NCBI RefSeq assembly: GCF_001659705.1
Contig: NZ_CP015971.1
Location: forward strand, 2,046,001-2,110,000
Reading direction: 5' to 3'
DNA length: 64,000 nucleotides
From: Arachidicoccus sp. BS20
GTDB lineage: Bacteria; Bacteroidota; Bacteroidia; Chitinophagales; Chitinophagaceae
Shown here: piece after piece, positions 42,999 through 53,011 of the stretch
Layout: each line of letters begins with the position of its first letter
Numbering within the stretch: position 1 is the stretch's first letter
Position numbers and translations under genes: made by a program
Notes under the pieces: model-generated
Seen by the model: only the letters and a program-made list of their open reading frames with translations
Databases searched by the model: none
Told to the model about the DNA's origin: nothing

Positions 42999-45900
42999 TT
43001 AACTGTTTTTGCTGACACTAACTTTGAGTGTTGTGTCGTCTATATCAATCTCTGTTCCATCTTGTAAATTGGGAACGAATTGCAATTCGTCTGCCAAAAC
43101 TTCAGAACAAATGTAATTACTGAATTTTTCAATCGCTGCACGCACTTTTTCATTTTCCGCTACTTTAACAAAGATACGGTCTGTGAGTTCAAATTTATAT
43201 TCTTTTCTGATATTTTGTACACGATTTACAAACATTCGCGCGATTCCTTCCTGTTTGAGCTCTTCGGAAATGGTAATGTCGAGCGCGACTGTCAAATTTC
43301 CCTTGCCTGCGACGCTCCAACCCGGCACATCTTCCGCCGTAATAATTACATCCGCAGGCGTGATTTCGATAATTTCTTCGTCAATATCTATTTTGAAAAA
43401 ACCGTCTTTTTCCAATGCTGCAATATCGTCCTGCGAAAAATTATTGATAAGCTCGGCGGCTTTTTTCATTTTTCCGCCTAAACGTTTTCCGAGCGCTTTA
43501 AAATCGGCTTTTATTTTTTTATGAATGATGCCGTGTGCGTCGGTTATATATTCCACTTCTTTGATATTCGTTTCGGATTTGATTAAATCTTCCACTTTTT
43601 CAAATTGAGCCTGCATTTCGGGATTCAGCACGGGAATCAACACTTTTTGCAAAGGCTGGCGAACGATGATATTTTCTTTTTTTCTTAATGAAAGAATCAA
43701 AGAAGATGTGTCTTGTGCTAATTGCATTCTTTCTTCCAATGACAAATCAATCAGCGATTCATCAGCCATAGGAAAATCGGAATGATGCACACTTTCTACT
43801 TCAAATCGTTTTGCAACTGCGTTCAGATTTCTGAAAATTTCATCGCTGAAAAACGGCGAAAGCGGTGCTATTAATTTTGTCAAAGTTTCCAGACATTCAT
43901 AAAGCGTTTGATATGCCGCAATTTTATCCGCTTCATATTCGCCTTTCCAAAAACGACGGCGACACAAACGAACGTACCAGTTGCTCAAATGCTCATCCAA
44001 AAATTCTTCCACCGCACGGAACGCCAAAGTGGGTTCGTAATTATCTAAATTCTCTGTTACATTTTTAATTAAAGAATGCAACGATGATAAAATCCAACGG
44101 TCGATTTCAGGACGTTCATTTACAGGAGTATATGCTTCGGAAAACGAAAATCCGTCAACATTGGCATATAACGCGAAAAACTGATAAGTGTTGTATAATG
44201 TTCCGAAGAATTTACGCTGTACTTCCTTGATGCCGTCGAGGTCAAATTTCAGATTGTCCCAAGGCGATGCGTTGGTCATCAGATACCAACGTGTAGCATC
44301 CGCGCTGTAAGTATCAATTGTGTCGAAAGGGTCAATGGTATTGCCCAAACGTTTGGACATTTTGTTGCCGTATTTGTCCAACACCAATCCGTTTGAAACA
44401 ACGGTTTTGTATGCGCGACCGTCCACATTTTCTGTCGGAAGATTTGCATTTTTCAATTCATCAATAACATCTTCTTTGACGAGTGAACTGATGGCGTGTA
44501 ACGTATAGAACCAGCCGCGTGTTTGGTCAACGCCTTCGCATATAAAATCCGCAGGATAGTTATCTGCAAAAACTTCTTTATTTTCAAACGGAAAATGCCA
44601 TTGTGCAAAAGGCATCGCGCCGCTATCGAACCAAACATCTACCAACTCGGAAACGCGCTTCATCGGTTTTCCCGAAGGAGAAACTAATGTAATATCGTCC
44701 ACGTAAGGTTTATGTAAATCCAAAGCCTCCCTAAATCCCTCCGAAGGAGGGACTTGCGAAACACCTGCATTAAAAGATTTCTGTAATTCTTTTTCTAATT
44801 CTTCCACGCTGCCGATGCAGATTTCTTCACTTTTATCTTCAGTACGCCACACGGGCAACGGCGTTCCCCAAAAACGAGAACGCGACAAATTCCAGTCCAC
44901 CATATTTTCCAGCCAGTTGCCGAAACGTCCTTCGCCAGTCGATTTTGGTTTCCAGTTAATGGTTTTATTTAATTCAACCATTCTGTCTTTCAACGCGGTG
45001 GTTTTAATAAACCATGCATCCAACGGATAATACAAAATCGGTTTGTCGGTGCGCCAGCAATGCGGATAGCTGTGTTCGTATTTTTCAACTTTGAAAGCTT
45101 TGTTTTCTTTCTTCAGTTTTACACAAATATCCACGTTCACATCTTCGTAATTCGGATCGTCCTTGTAGTTTTTTACATATCGTCCGCTGAACTCGCCAAG
45201 TCCGTCGATGAATTTGCCTTCTTTGTCCACCATTACCAATATGCCGATGCCGGATTTCTGCCCGACTTTATAGTCGTCCGCGCCAAACGCAGGCGCAGTA
45301 TGTACAATGCCCGTTCCGTCTTCTGTTGTAACGAAATCGCCGAGCAATACTTTGAATGCATTCGGATTATCGGTTTGATTTGCTTCGTAAGGCATCAGTT
45401 GATGATAGGAAACGCCTTCAAGATCTTTGCCTTTGAAAGTCTTTAATATTTTCCAGCCGAAATGTTTTTTCTTGCCGTCGCTGTTTTCAAATATTTCCGC
45501 ATCGCCTTCTTCGAGAGAAAGATTCAACGGATTTTCAAAATATTTATGGAACAATGCTTTGGCAATGACAACATTCTGGTCAATTTCCGTGTAAGGGTTT
45601 TTGGTCTGAACTAAAAGATAATCAATACCTGCGCCTACCGTCAAACCGAGATTGGAAGGCAACGTCCAGGGCGTGGTAGTCCAAGCCATGAGACCAAGTT
45701 CTTCGCCGTTCGTTTTATCAAAAAGAAATTGTGATTTTTCGTTTTTGACAACGTTGAAAACAACGGTCGCACTCGTATCTTTTACGTCTTTGTATGTGCC
45801 CGGTTGGTTCAGTTCGTGCGAACTCAAACCTGTTCCTGCTGCAGGCGAATAAGGTTGTATGCTGATGCTTTCATACAGCAAACCTTTGTCGTACAACTTT

Positions 45901-46421
45901 TTCAGCAGCCACCAAAGCGACTCGATATAATTGTTTTCAAATGTGATGTACGGATTTTTCAAATCCACCCAATAACCCATTTTGGTCGTGAGCAAATCCC
46001 ATTTGTCTTTATAGCGCAACACCGCTTCGCGGCATTTTTGGTTGTAATATTCAACGGTAACTTCGTTGCCGGATTTATCTTTTTTACCCGTGCCGATGTC
46101 TTCTTTGGTAATGCCCAATTCTTTCTCCACACCCAATTCCACAGGCAAACCATGCGTGTCCCAACCACCTTTGCGCTGCACCTGAAAACCTTTCATGGTT
46201 TTGTAACGGCAAATCATATCCTTAATAGTGCGGGAAATCACATGATGAATGCCGGGCATTCCGTTTGCACTTGGCGGACCTTCGTAAAAAACGAAAGTTT
46301 TAGCGCCTTCGCGTAGCGAAATGCTTTTTTCAAATGCCTGCCCGGACTGCCATACTTCCAGCATTTCTTTCTCGATGTCCGGCAAATTGAGTGATGAAAA
46401 TTCTTTATATTTATTAGCCAT
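42999..46421 (-). CDS. ileS: Isoleucyl-tRNA synthetase
   Basis: 1140 residues of the eukaryote-like class Ia type (no C-terminal zinc finger). HIGH equivalent in PSANGMPGIHHV (about 50-61), editing domain (about 200-400), KMSKR loop in GNKMSKRLGN, anticodon-binding domain. Charges tRNA-Ile. The region for residues 555-567 (QVPPSEGFREAL) is an in-frame copy of a palindromic repeat (44721-44756), tolerated in a variable loop. TAACTTTG on the minus strand (46466-46459) may be its -7 element. Confidence 0.95.
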   Translation of the reverse strand: MANKYKEFSSLNLPDIEKEMLEVWQSGQAFEKSISLREGAKTFVFYEGPPSANGMPGIHHVISRTIKDMICRYKTMKGFQVQRKGGWDTHGLPVELGVEKELGITKEDIGTGKKDKSGNEVTVEYYNQKCREAVLRYKDKWDLLTTKMGYWVDLKNPYITFENNYIESLWWLLKKLYDKGLLYESISIQPYSPAAGTGLSSHELNQPGTYKDVKDTSATVVFNVVKNEKSQFLFDKTNGEELGLMAWTTTPWTLPSNLGLTVGAGIDYLLVQTKNPYTEIDQNVVIAKALFHKYFENPLNLSLEEGDAEIFENSDGKKKHFGWKILKTFKGKDLEGVSYHQLMPYEANQTDNPNAFKVLLGDFVTTEDGTGIVHTAPAFGADDYKVGQKSGIGILVMVDKEGKFIDGLGEFSGRYVKNYKDDPNYEDVNVDICVKLKKENKAFKVEKYEHSYPHCWRTDKPILYYPLDAWFIKTTALKDRMVELNKTINWKPKSTGEGRFGNWLENMVDWNLSRSRFWGTPLPVWRTEDKSEEICIGSVEELEKELQKSFNAGVSQVPPSEGFREALDLHKPYVDDITLVSPSGKPMKRVSELVDVWFDSGAMPFAQWHFPFENKEVFADNYPADFICEGVDQTRGWFYTLHAISSLVKEDVIDELKNANLPTENVDGRAYKTVVSNGLVLDKYGNKMSKRLGNTIDPFDTIDTYSADATRWYLMTNASPWDNLKFDLDGIKEVQRKFFGTLYNTYQFFALYANVDGFSFSEAYTPVNERPEIDRWILSSLHSLIKNVTENLDNYEPTLAFRAVEEFLDEHLSNWYVRLCRRRFWKGEYEADKIAAYQTLYECLETLTKLIAPLSPFFSDEIFRNLNAVAKRFEVESVHHSDFPMADESLIDLSLEERMQLAQDTSSLILSLRKKENIIVRQPLQKVLIPVLNPEMQAQFEKVEDLIKSETNIKEVEYITDAHGIIHKKIKADFKALGKRLGGKMKKAAELINNFSQDDIAALEKDGFFKIDIDEEIIEITPADVIITAEDVPGWSVAGKGNLTVALDITISEELKQEGIARMFVNRVQNIRKEYKFELTDRIFVKVAENEKVRAAIEKFSNYICSEVLADELQFVPNLQDGTEIDIDDTTLKVSVSKNS
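44721..44756 (-). repeat. Palindromic repeat inserted in frame in ileS
   Basis: The core TCCCTCCGAAGGAGGGA (44736-44752) is a perfect 7-bp hairpin with three-base loop, followed by the typical TTAGGGAGG flank. The 36 bases encode 12 residues of IleS without a frameshift. The same type of element is a frequent intergenic repeat in Bacteroidota. Confidence 0.75.
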
Positions 46422-46458
46422 AAAAGAAAATCCGTGTAATATATTGATAAAATGTGTG

Positions 46459-46466
46459 CAAAGTTA
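46459..46466 (-). promoter_or_regulatory. Candidate -7 element of ileS
   Basis: TAACTTTG on the minus strand fits TAnnTTTG. A TTG 15 bases upstream is closer than usual. The remaining spacer to gcvH (46467-46709) shows only AT-rich sequence and an AGCAAAGTTGCTTCGCT stretch of unknown meaning. Confidence 0.45.
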
Positions 46467-46709
46467 CAAATATTTTGGATGCAAATATTCTAATGCCCTA
46501 CACTCTGCCATTTTATAGCATAGCGTATGTTGTTCATATATTTTTTATGTTGGAACGAAATCTAACTTTATCGGAGCAAAGTTGCTTCGCTTCCTCATTC
46601 CGAAACAAGGTCCATTAAAAACCATCTAAATATTTTTTAGCGCTTTAATTTTTTGCTTCATTTTTATTTCAAAAAATCTTGTAGGTTTGCAGCACTTAAA
46701 AAATATTTT

Positions 46710-47090
46710 ATGGCATTTCCTGCAGAATTAAAGTACACAAAAGACCACGAATGGATTAAAGTTATTGACGGCAATACAGCGCTTGTAGGCATTACCGAAT
46801 TTGCACAAAGCGAACTGGGCGACATTGTTTATGTGGACATCAACACCATCGGCAACGACCTGCAAGCCGAAGAAGTTTTCGGAACTGTTGAAGCTGTAAA
46901 AACGGTAAGCGATTTATTTCTTCCCGTTGCGGGCAAAATACTGGAAATAAATCCCGATTTGGAAAATCAGCCGGAACTGGTTAATACAGACCCCTACGAA
47001 AAAGGCTGGATGATAAAGTTAGCACTTGCCAATCCCGCAGATATCGACGGCTTAATGGATGCTGCTGCATATCAGGCATTAGTGGGATAA
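46710..47090 (+). CDS. gcvH: Glycine cleavage system H protein
   Basis: 126 residues from ATG 46710; upstream frame from 46653 includes the promoter-like TAGGTTTG (46682-46689) and is unlikely coding. The lipoyl-lysine motif is [11 protein letters not shown] (Lys near 65), with [16 protein letters not shown] before it. Carries the aminomethyl group between P and T proteins in glycine breakdown. Other gcv genes are not in the window. Confidence 0.96.
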   Translation: MAFPAELKYTKDHEWIKVIDGNTALVGITEFAQSELGDIVYVDINTIGNDLQAEEVFGTVEAVKTVSDLFLPVAGKILEINPDLENQPELVNTDPYEKGWMIKLALANPADIDGLMDAAAYQALVG

Positions 47091-47112
47091 TTTACAGCAT
47101 TTAGATATATTT

Positions 47113-47150
47113 AAAGAGAGATACTTTATTCAGAGTATCTCTCTTTTATT
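47113..47150 (+). terminator. Terminator of gcvH
   Basis: AAAGAGAGATACT pairs with AGTATCTCTCTTT (13 bp) around an eight-base loop, T-rich tail. Confidence 0.85.
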
Positions 47151-47242
47151 TTTCTAACTAATTTGTGCCGGAACAAATAATCCGCTGTAATCATTTTGCC
47201 GAAAGGTTTAAAACGTTGCGGATTATTTGCCCGGACTTAATA

Positions 47243-47566
47243 TTATTGGAACAGGCTGAGCAACTGTTCCGTTTTCACTTCATTGTCCGCCTCTTCTAAA
47301 ATAGCAAGCAATCGCGAGGCTTCTTTTTTAGTGAATATCATATAGGTTTCCTGTGAAGACGTAGGAATAACAATGGTTTTAGCGTTTTCTTCTACGGACA
47401 AATCGTCTATATCGCATTCATTCTTTAAAACGTTCATCAGCATTTTAAAATCGTAGGAAGACAGGTTTAACAACATTGTACCGTAACCCACCTGATAGCA
47501 TTTGCAATGTCTGCAAAAGACCACGTAACCGTCTTTATCGAAAAACATTGTTTGTATGTCGCACAT
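47243..47566 (-). CDS. DUF6686 family protein
   Basis: 107 residues from ATG 47566 (in-frame ATGs at 47602 and 47599 lie twelve codons upstream). Begins MCDIQTMFFDKDGYVVFCRH with CRHCKCYQVGYGTMLLNLS: closely spaced Cys residues at the N-terminus that may bind a metal, then a small alpha/beta part. This layout matches the uncharacterised Bacteroidota family DUF6686. Function unknown. Lies alone between gcvH and nrdA. Confidence 0.75.
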   Translation of the reverse strand: MCDIQTMFFDKDGYVVFCRHCKCYQVGYGTMLLNLSSYDFKMLMNVLKNECDIDDLSVEENAKTIVIPTSSQETYMIFTKKEASRLLAILEEADNEVKTEQLLSLFQ

Positions 47567-47664
47567 AATTTTCTGTTTCAGTACAAAGGTGCGCAGCATC
47601 AAAAGAAAAGAGTTTCGAGATGCGGAAAAGATATTTACGCAATGCGGAATTTTTTTTCTGTCAG

Positions 47665-47711
47665 AAAAAACAGAGCAGGATTTGAATAGTTCAAATCCTG
47701 CTCTGTTTTTT
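47665..47711 (-). terminator. Terminator of nrdBA
   Basis: 22-bp perfect arms (AAAAAACAGAGCAGGATTTG and two more bases, with complement) and loop TAG; T6 on the minus strand. 21 bases after the nrdA stop. Confidence 0.9.
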
Positions 47712-47731
47712 CTTTAAAGTTTGCGAAACAA

Positions 47732-49441
47732 CTACGCTTCGCAACTTTTACAGCTTACCAGATTCGTAACCATTTCTTTGGAAACGCTTTGGCTGCGCTG
47801 ATAGTAAAGCGTTTTAATTCCAAGTTTCCATGCTTCGATAAAAAGCTTGTTTACTTCTTTGATAGGAAGGTTCGCCGGAATATTCACGTTTAAGCTTTGC
47901 GATTGGTCGATATATTGCTGGCGAATAGCCGCCTGCTGAATTATCTCCAACTGGCTTATTTCTTTAAACGTTTTAAAAACTTCTTTTTCTTCAGGTGTAA
48001 GTTCGTTTAAATGTTGCACGCTGCCGTGATTGAGCATAATGCTTCTCCATGTATCTTCATTATCAATACCTTTTTCTTCCAGCAATTTTTTGAGGTATTT
48101 GTTTTTGCGCATGAAATTGCCTTTGGACAATCCTACTTTATAATAATTACTGCTGAAAGGCTCTATACCCGGAGATGTTTGTCCCAATATCGCGGAAGAA
48201 GATGTTGTAGGCGCAATTGCCAAAAGCGTAGTATTGCGTCTTCCGTATCCTTTGAGCAATTCCGGCTCGCCGTAAATCCACGCAAGGTCACGGCTTGCTT
48301 TTAGCGCTTTTTCATTAATGTCTTTGAATATGGATGTAGTCAATTGCTTTGCCCTTAATCCTTCAAAAGGAATCATATTTTTCTGCAAATATGAATGCCA
48401 GCCCAACGCTCCTAAGCCTAATGCACGATGTCTTTTGGCAAAACGATGCGCCGCTTCAAGATAAAAGTTGCCTTCCGATTTTGCAATAAATTCCTGCAAC
48501 ACGGCATCTAAGAAAAATATGGCGAGCTTAACGGCATCGGTATCTTTCCACTCGTCATAAAGTTCAATATTCATGGATGCAAGGCAACAAATAAATGATT
48601 CATCTTCCGTTGACGGAAGCATGATTTCGGAACACAGGTTGCTTGCGTGTATGGTAAGGTCCGCATCCTTATATACCTGCGGTCTGTTTCTGTTCACATT
48701 GTCCGAAAAGAAAAGATAAGGCAATCCTTTCTGCTGGCGGCTTTCCAATACTTTAGCCCAAATTTCCCTTTTCTTCATATCGCCGTCAATCATATCCTGC
48801 ATCCAGTAATCGGGAATACATACGCCGTAAAACAGGTTTTGTATAGGATGACCAATATCTTTTATAGAAAGAAATTCTTCGATGTCGCCGTGGTCAATGT
48901 CCATGTAAGCGGCAAACGCGCCGCGGCGTACGCCGCCTTGCGAAATAGTATCCATAGCCGTATCGAAAAGACGCATGAAACTCACGGCTCCCGTGCTTTT
49001 TCCGTTGTCCGTGATAGAACTTCCTCTTTCGCGCAACGCACCGAAATAGGCAGAAGTACCACCGCCTAATTTGGTTTGCATAATTACTTCTCCAAGCTTG
49101 TGCGTAATGCCTTCGATATTATCGGGAATATGCACGTTGAAGCAGGAAATAGGCAAGCCTCTTTCCGTTCCCATATTTGCCCATATCGGCGAGCTTAGGC
49201 TCATCCAGCCGCGTTCCACTATTTCTTTAAAAGCATCTTTTAGTTCAGGTTTATACAGGCGTTGCGCTGCGGCAGCACAAATACGTTCTATGGCTCCTTC
49301 TACGGTTTCGCCTTTCAGCAGATAACCACTGTTCAGGATGCGTTCGCTTTCTTCGTTTTTCCACCACAGCTTTTCGTAGCTGTCGCTTGCAACGGCGGAA
49401 GATTCCGCTTCGGGTAATATGGTTTCAAATAAGTTACTCAT
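47732..49441 (-). CDS. nrdA: Class I ribonucleoside-diphosphate reductase alpha subunit, no ATP cone
   Basis: 569 residues, well below the usual 750-800, because the N-terminal ATP-cone and part of the N-terminal helical domain are missing. The ten-stranded barrel core is complete: Cys100 (PISC) and Cys285/286 region (ICCLASMN) as the redox pair region, Cys270 (SNLCSEIML) as thiyl site, the Tyr-Tyr pair in TLYYQRSQ, and the C-terminal redox pair Cys564/Cys567 (VSCKSC). Reduces ribonucleotides with NrdB. Start ATG 49441; nrdB is upstream with 33 bases between. Confidence 0.93.
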   Translation of the reverse strand: MSNLFETILPEAESSAVASDSYEKLWWKNEESERILNSGYLLKGETVEGAIERICAAAAQRLYKPELKDAFKEIVERGWMSLSSPIWANMGTERGLPISCFNVHIPDNIEGITHKLGEVIMQTKLGGGTSAYFGALRERGSSITDNGKSTGAVSFMRLFDTAMDTISQGGVRRGAFAAYMDIDHGDIEEFLSIKDIGHPIQNLFYGVCIPDYWMQDMIDGDMKKREIWAKVLESRQQKGLPYLFFSDNVNRNRPQVYKDADLTIHASNLCSEIMLPSTEDESFICCLASMNIELYDEWKDTDAVKLAIFFLDAVLQEFIAKSEGNFYLEAAHRFAKRHRALGLGALGWHSYLQKNMIPFEGLRAKQLTTSIFKDINEKALKASRDLAWIYGEPELLKGYGRRNTTLLAIAPTTSSSAILGQTSPGIEPFSSNYYKVGLSKGNFMRKNKYLKKLLEEKGIDNEDTWRSIMLNHGSVQHLNELTPEEKEVFKTFKEISQLEIIQQAAIRQQYIDQSQSLNVNIPANLPIKEVNKLFIEAWKLGIKTLYYQRSQSVSKEMVTNLVSCKSCEA

Positions 49442-49474
49442 GATAATTGTATTTTTAAATATGATTGTTATAAA

Positions 49475-50449
49475 TTAAAATAGGTCGTGTGCCGAAATAC
49501 TTTTGTCAAACTTGGTATATTCTACCGGGCGCTTTGCAAAAAAATCGTCAAGTGTATTGGAAAAAACTTCTTCTTCAAACCAAAGCATCGGACTGATTTC
49601 TTCGGCGGTAACATTGAAAACCGCAGGAATACCTATTTGTACCAAACTTTCATCCGCACGCTTTTTCATAAAGTTGGTCAAATCTTTTTTGTTGATAATT
49701 TCAATTTCGCCTTCACTGAAAATCCAGTCGAGAATATTGGCTTCCGTGTCGATAGATTTTTTTACAATAGCCTGTACGTGCTCAATAGTGGAAGCGGAAA
49801 AAATATCGGGATACTCCTCTCTCAGTTTATTGATAAGGAAAATACCTGCATTGGCATGAACCTGTTCGTCCACCGAAGTCCATGCGATAATGTTGCTTAC
49901 ATTTTTCATCAGTCCTTTAAAACGTGTAAATGCAAGTATTACGGCAAACTGACTGAACAAGCTTACGTTTTCAATCAAAATGCTGAATAAAATAAGTGCG
50001 GAAGCATATTCTTTTTTATCGCTGGAACCTGCGGTGGATAAGGCTTCCGAAAGATAAGCCACACGTTCCTTAATTACCGGTACTTGCAGCAGGCTTTCAA
50101 ACTGATTGTTGTGGCCCAGCACTTCCAAAAGCCTCGAATAGGCTTCCGAATGCCTGAACTCGCATTCGGCAAAAGTGGCGCCTAAGCCGTTTATTTCGGG
50201 CTTCGGAAAATGATGATACAAATTGCCCCAAAACGATTTTACCGCAACTTCGATTTGTGCAATGGACAACAAACTGTTTTTGATGGCGTTCTGTTCCGGA
50301 ATACTCAAAGTAGAATGGAAGTCCTGCGTATCTGCCGTAAAATCCACTTCGGAATGCACCCAAAACGAAGTGTTAATTGCCTGCGTAAACTTTAATATTT
50401 CCGGGTACTCAAACGGTTTGTATTGCACCCTTTTGTCAAATAAACCCAT
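49475..50449 (-). CDS. nrdB: Class I ribonucleoside-diphosphate reductase beta subunit
   Basis: 324 residues with ferritin-like fold. Metal ligands Glu67 (QIEV), Glu97 and His100 (EFRH), further Glu and His in LIENVSLF and SVDEQVHANAG. The radical Tyr is present at position 104 (HSEAY). No ATP cone at its N-terminus either. It generates the tyrosyl radical for NrdA. Order nrdB-nrdA is the reverse of E. coli. The 183-base gap to the next gene shows no clear NrdR box. Confidence 0.94.
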   Translation of the reverse strand: MGLFDKRVQYKPFEYPEILKFTQAINTSFWVHSEVDFTADTQDFHSTLSIPEQNAIKNSLLSIAQIEVAVKSFWGNLYHHFPKPEINGLGATFAECEFRHSEAYSRLLEVLGHNNQFESLLQVPVIKERVAYLSEALSTAGSSDKKEYASALILFSILIENVSLFSQFAVILAFTRFKGLMKNVSNIIAWTSVDEQVHANAGIFLINKLREEYPDIFSASTIEHVQAIVKKSIDTEANILDWIFSEGEIEIINKKDLTNFMKKRADESLVQIGIPAVFNVTAEEISPMLWFEEEVFSNTLDDFFAKRPVEYTKFDKSISAHDLF

Positions 50450-50632
50450 AACTTAAATATTTTTAGTGTAAAAATCCCTCATGCATTATTGCTAACACAC
50501 AACAGAATAGAATATGATTAAATGAATTGCGTTCTCCGCTACGGAGTAAAATCAAAGTTCATCATTTATTCATCTTTTTTTAAAGAAAGAAATCAACAAG
50601 TGTGCATAATAATCTATTCTTTTTTCAATCTT

Positions 50633-52993
50633 TTACTTAAAAGATAAATTGTAGTGAATTCCAATCTTATAACTTCTTCCTGATTGATAAGGTATCAGGT
50701 AGTTGATTGCATTATTGATATTGTTTATCGAAAATTGTACTCTTAAATTTCTGTTCCGAAGAAAAGTATATTGAACGCTTGCATTCAAGAGCCAGAAGCC
50801 GTTTACATAAATATCGTAAGGATCAATAAAACCGTTGTTGTCCAAATCCAAAAAGCCGTACTTACCTCTGTAATTTGCTCTGAACGAGCCGCCCCAGCGA
50901 GAATGATTATCGTCATAATAAAGTTGCAATTGCAACATATTACGACTGCGAACCGGTAGATTGAAATAATCGCTTACGTATGCAGTGCGAACCGGATTGG
51001 CTCGAACAGTCAATTTGCCTGCTTTTATGGAATCTAAAACAGATAAATCTTGAGAATACAGCAATTGATAATTCGCCGCAAAATGAATTCCTTTAAACAA
51101 CTTGCAGGAACCGTTAATTTCCAAGCCTTTATTTACCACGCGGGCAAGATTAATATAGCTGAATATTTGCGCTCCGTTTGTTTTGATTCCTATTTGTTCG
51201 GTAAAAATCATATTTTTGATATGATTATAAAATATATTCGCTTCAAAGCTTAGTTTATTTCCGGCGGTCCATTTCGCATCTATATTGTAGCTGTGGGATG
51301 TTTCTGCTTTAAGATTTTTTATTGAAGATGCAATAGGCCATATACTGCTTACCTGCCCGGCAGAATCCAATGCCGCTAAAGAAGATGATAAAACATTGGC
51401 TCCGATTACTGTGTAGCCTTGGGTAAGATTTGTAAACACTTGATTCATTTGTGTGTATGTCGGCGACTTAAATCCCATTCCGAATGACGGACGAATGGTT
51501 AATTGTGCCAATGGTTTCCATTCTATTCCCGCGGCAGGCGTTATTTTTCCTCCATATATTGAATTACCTGTTGCACGTGCGCCGACGCTTAGTTTTAATC
51601 TTTCGGCGGGCATATATTGTACTTGTGAATATCCGAAATAATCATATTGCCTGCCGCTTTGTTCATTCTCATATCCGTTCAATTGGTTTAATTCGATGCC
51701 TGCGCCTGAAACAGATTGCCATTTATCATCGGCTGAATGTGCAAGATATTGTGCTTCCAATTGATTAGTCCATTCCCCGAAACGGAATGTTTGCAATGCG
51801 CTGTTACTGTTTTGCAATGCAACTTCTTCACCGGAATAATAATGCGTTAAATAATATCTCAGCAGGAAACGGGAACGGTTACTGAAATTATGGTTCCATG
51901 AAGCCAAAACATTTACGTCATTATCATTCAGCTTATCTGTCGTTACGTAATTATCTCCGTAATTTCTCCACATGGAGCTGTTGCGAAATGAATACCTTGT
52001 ACTGATATTTATACGGTCTTTATCGCTTATATCCAGCAGCATTCTTCCTTGTAATGTATTGCTTATATAGGGCGGCGTCGTTTGACCGCCAAGCAAATAT
52101 TGAGGATTGGCATTGAAACCGTCGGTTTTATAAAAATCTTCATTTATCTGATAAAAGCTTTTTCTTTTTCCGAAAGGATTTGCAAACGAAGTATTTGCGT
52201 TAAGCGTATTAAAGCTGCCGTAATTAATACCTGCGGAAAGTTGTCTGCTGCTGATATTTTGGTTTGTAATAATGTTGATTACGCCGCCTAATGCATCAGC
52301 GCCGTAAAGCGTTGAGGTAGCTCCTTTCGTTATTTCGATGTGGTCTATGTTTTGAACGTCAAAGCGGGAAAGGTCAAGATTCCCGTTCATGCGCCCTTCA
52401 ATCGGCATCCCATCCAACAATATTTTTATATATTCCGAACTGAAGCCTTGCATTTGTATTCCTACGGCTCGGTTGCCGGCTCCAAGGTCGCTCACTACAG
52501 CAATACCGGGCTGTTCTTTCAGCACATCATCTAAGCGTTGAGCTCCTGACATTTCGATTTGATGTTTACTTACCCGGCTTTTTGCATTTGTAATCATGTT
52601 GTAGGAAATCAGGTCATCATTCTTTGGTCTACTGCCGGATTCGGATGCTTGAACTTCAACGTCTTTCAAAGAATCGGTATGTTGAAGCGTAATATTTTGT
52701 TCAATATTTTTATCAATATTAAACGAGCCGATAATATGCGGGGTCTCTTTCTGTAAAACAGATACAATGTAATGTCCGTGCGGGATATTTGTAAAGTAAA
52801 AACGATTATGGGGTAATATTACTTTGCGGCTAAAAGAATGTTTATCGTTTTTAAGACGGACAACCAAAGTGTCATTCTGTTTTATTGCTCCGGATATTTT
52901 ACCCTTAAATGTATATTGGCCGTTTGCAGTTGCCGCCCCTAATAAAAATAAAATTGTTACCGCCCATTCGATGACGCTATTTTTCGACCTCAT
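50633..52993 (-). CDS. TonB-dependent outer-membrane receptor, probable haem receptor
   Basis: 786 residues: signal peptide (about 1-25, ending ATANGQ), a short carboxypeptidase-like domain (about 27-105), plug (about 125-240; QPGIAVVSDLGAGNRAVGIQ and ILLDGMPIEGRMNG) and 22-strand barrel with the final YKIGIHYNLSFK. It is divergent from an AraC regulator and shares its promoter motifs with two HmuY-like lipoproteins and an IsdG-like enzyme, so haem is the likely substrate (HmuR-like role). That assignment is from context; haem-receptor His residues were not verified. Confidence 0.85.
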   Translation of the reverse strand: MRSKNSVIEWAVTILFLLGAATANGQYTFKGKISGAIKQNDTLVVRLKNDKHSFSRKVILPHNRFYFTNIPHGHYIVSVLQKETPHIIGSFNIDKNIEQNITLQHTDSLKDVEVQASESGSRPKNDDLISYNMITNAKSRVSKHQIEMSGAQRLDDVLKEQPGIAVVSDLGAGNRAVGIQMQGFSSEYIKILLDGMPIEGRMNGNLDLSRFDVQNIDHIEITKGATSTLYGADALGGVINIITNQNISSRQLSAGINYGSFNTLNANTSFANPFGKRKSFYQINEDFYKTDGFNANPQYLLGGQTTPPYISNTLQGRMLLDISDKDRINISTRYSFRNSSMWRNYGDNYVTTDKLNDNDVNVLASWNHNFSNRSRFLLRYYLTHYYSGEEVALQNSNSALQTFRFGEWTNQLEAQYLAHSADDKWQSVSGAGIELNQLNGYENEQSGRQYDYFGYSQVQYMPAERLKLSVGARATGNSIYGGKITPAAGIEWKPLAQLTIRPSFGMGFKSPTYTQMNQVFTNLTQGYTVIGANVLSSSLAALDSAGQVSSIWPIASSIKNLKAETSHSYNIDAKWTAGNKLSFEANIFYNHIKNMIFTEQIGIKTNGAQIFSYINLARVVNKGLEINGSCKLFKGIHFAANYQLLYSQDLSVLDSIKAGKLTVRANPVRTAYVSDYFNLPVRSRNMLQLQLYYDDNHSRWGGSFRANYRGKYGFLDLDNNGFIDPYDIYVNGFWLLNASVQYTFLRNRNLRVQFSINNINNAINYLIPYQSGRSYKIGIHYNLSFK

Positions 52994-53011
52994 AATATTT
53001 TACCCAAAAGG

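Noticed and set aside
42489-43067. 192-residue ORF antisense to the DksA-like gene, rich in Phe and Ala
   Set aside because: Mirror of the Lys/Ala repeats on the other strand; no start context or homology.
45804-46316. 170-residue ORF antisense to ileS
   Set aside because: Shadow frame of an essential, well-conserved gene.
47732-49441. nrdA as a truncated pseudogene because of its length
   Set aside because: All catalytic and C-terminal redox residues are intact and the frame is uninterrupted; only the regulatory N-terminal region is absent.
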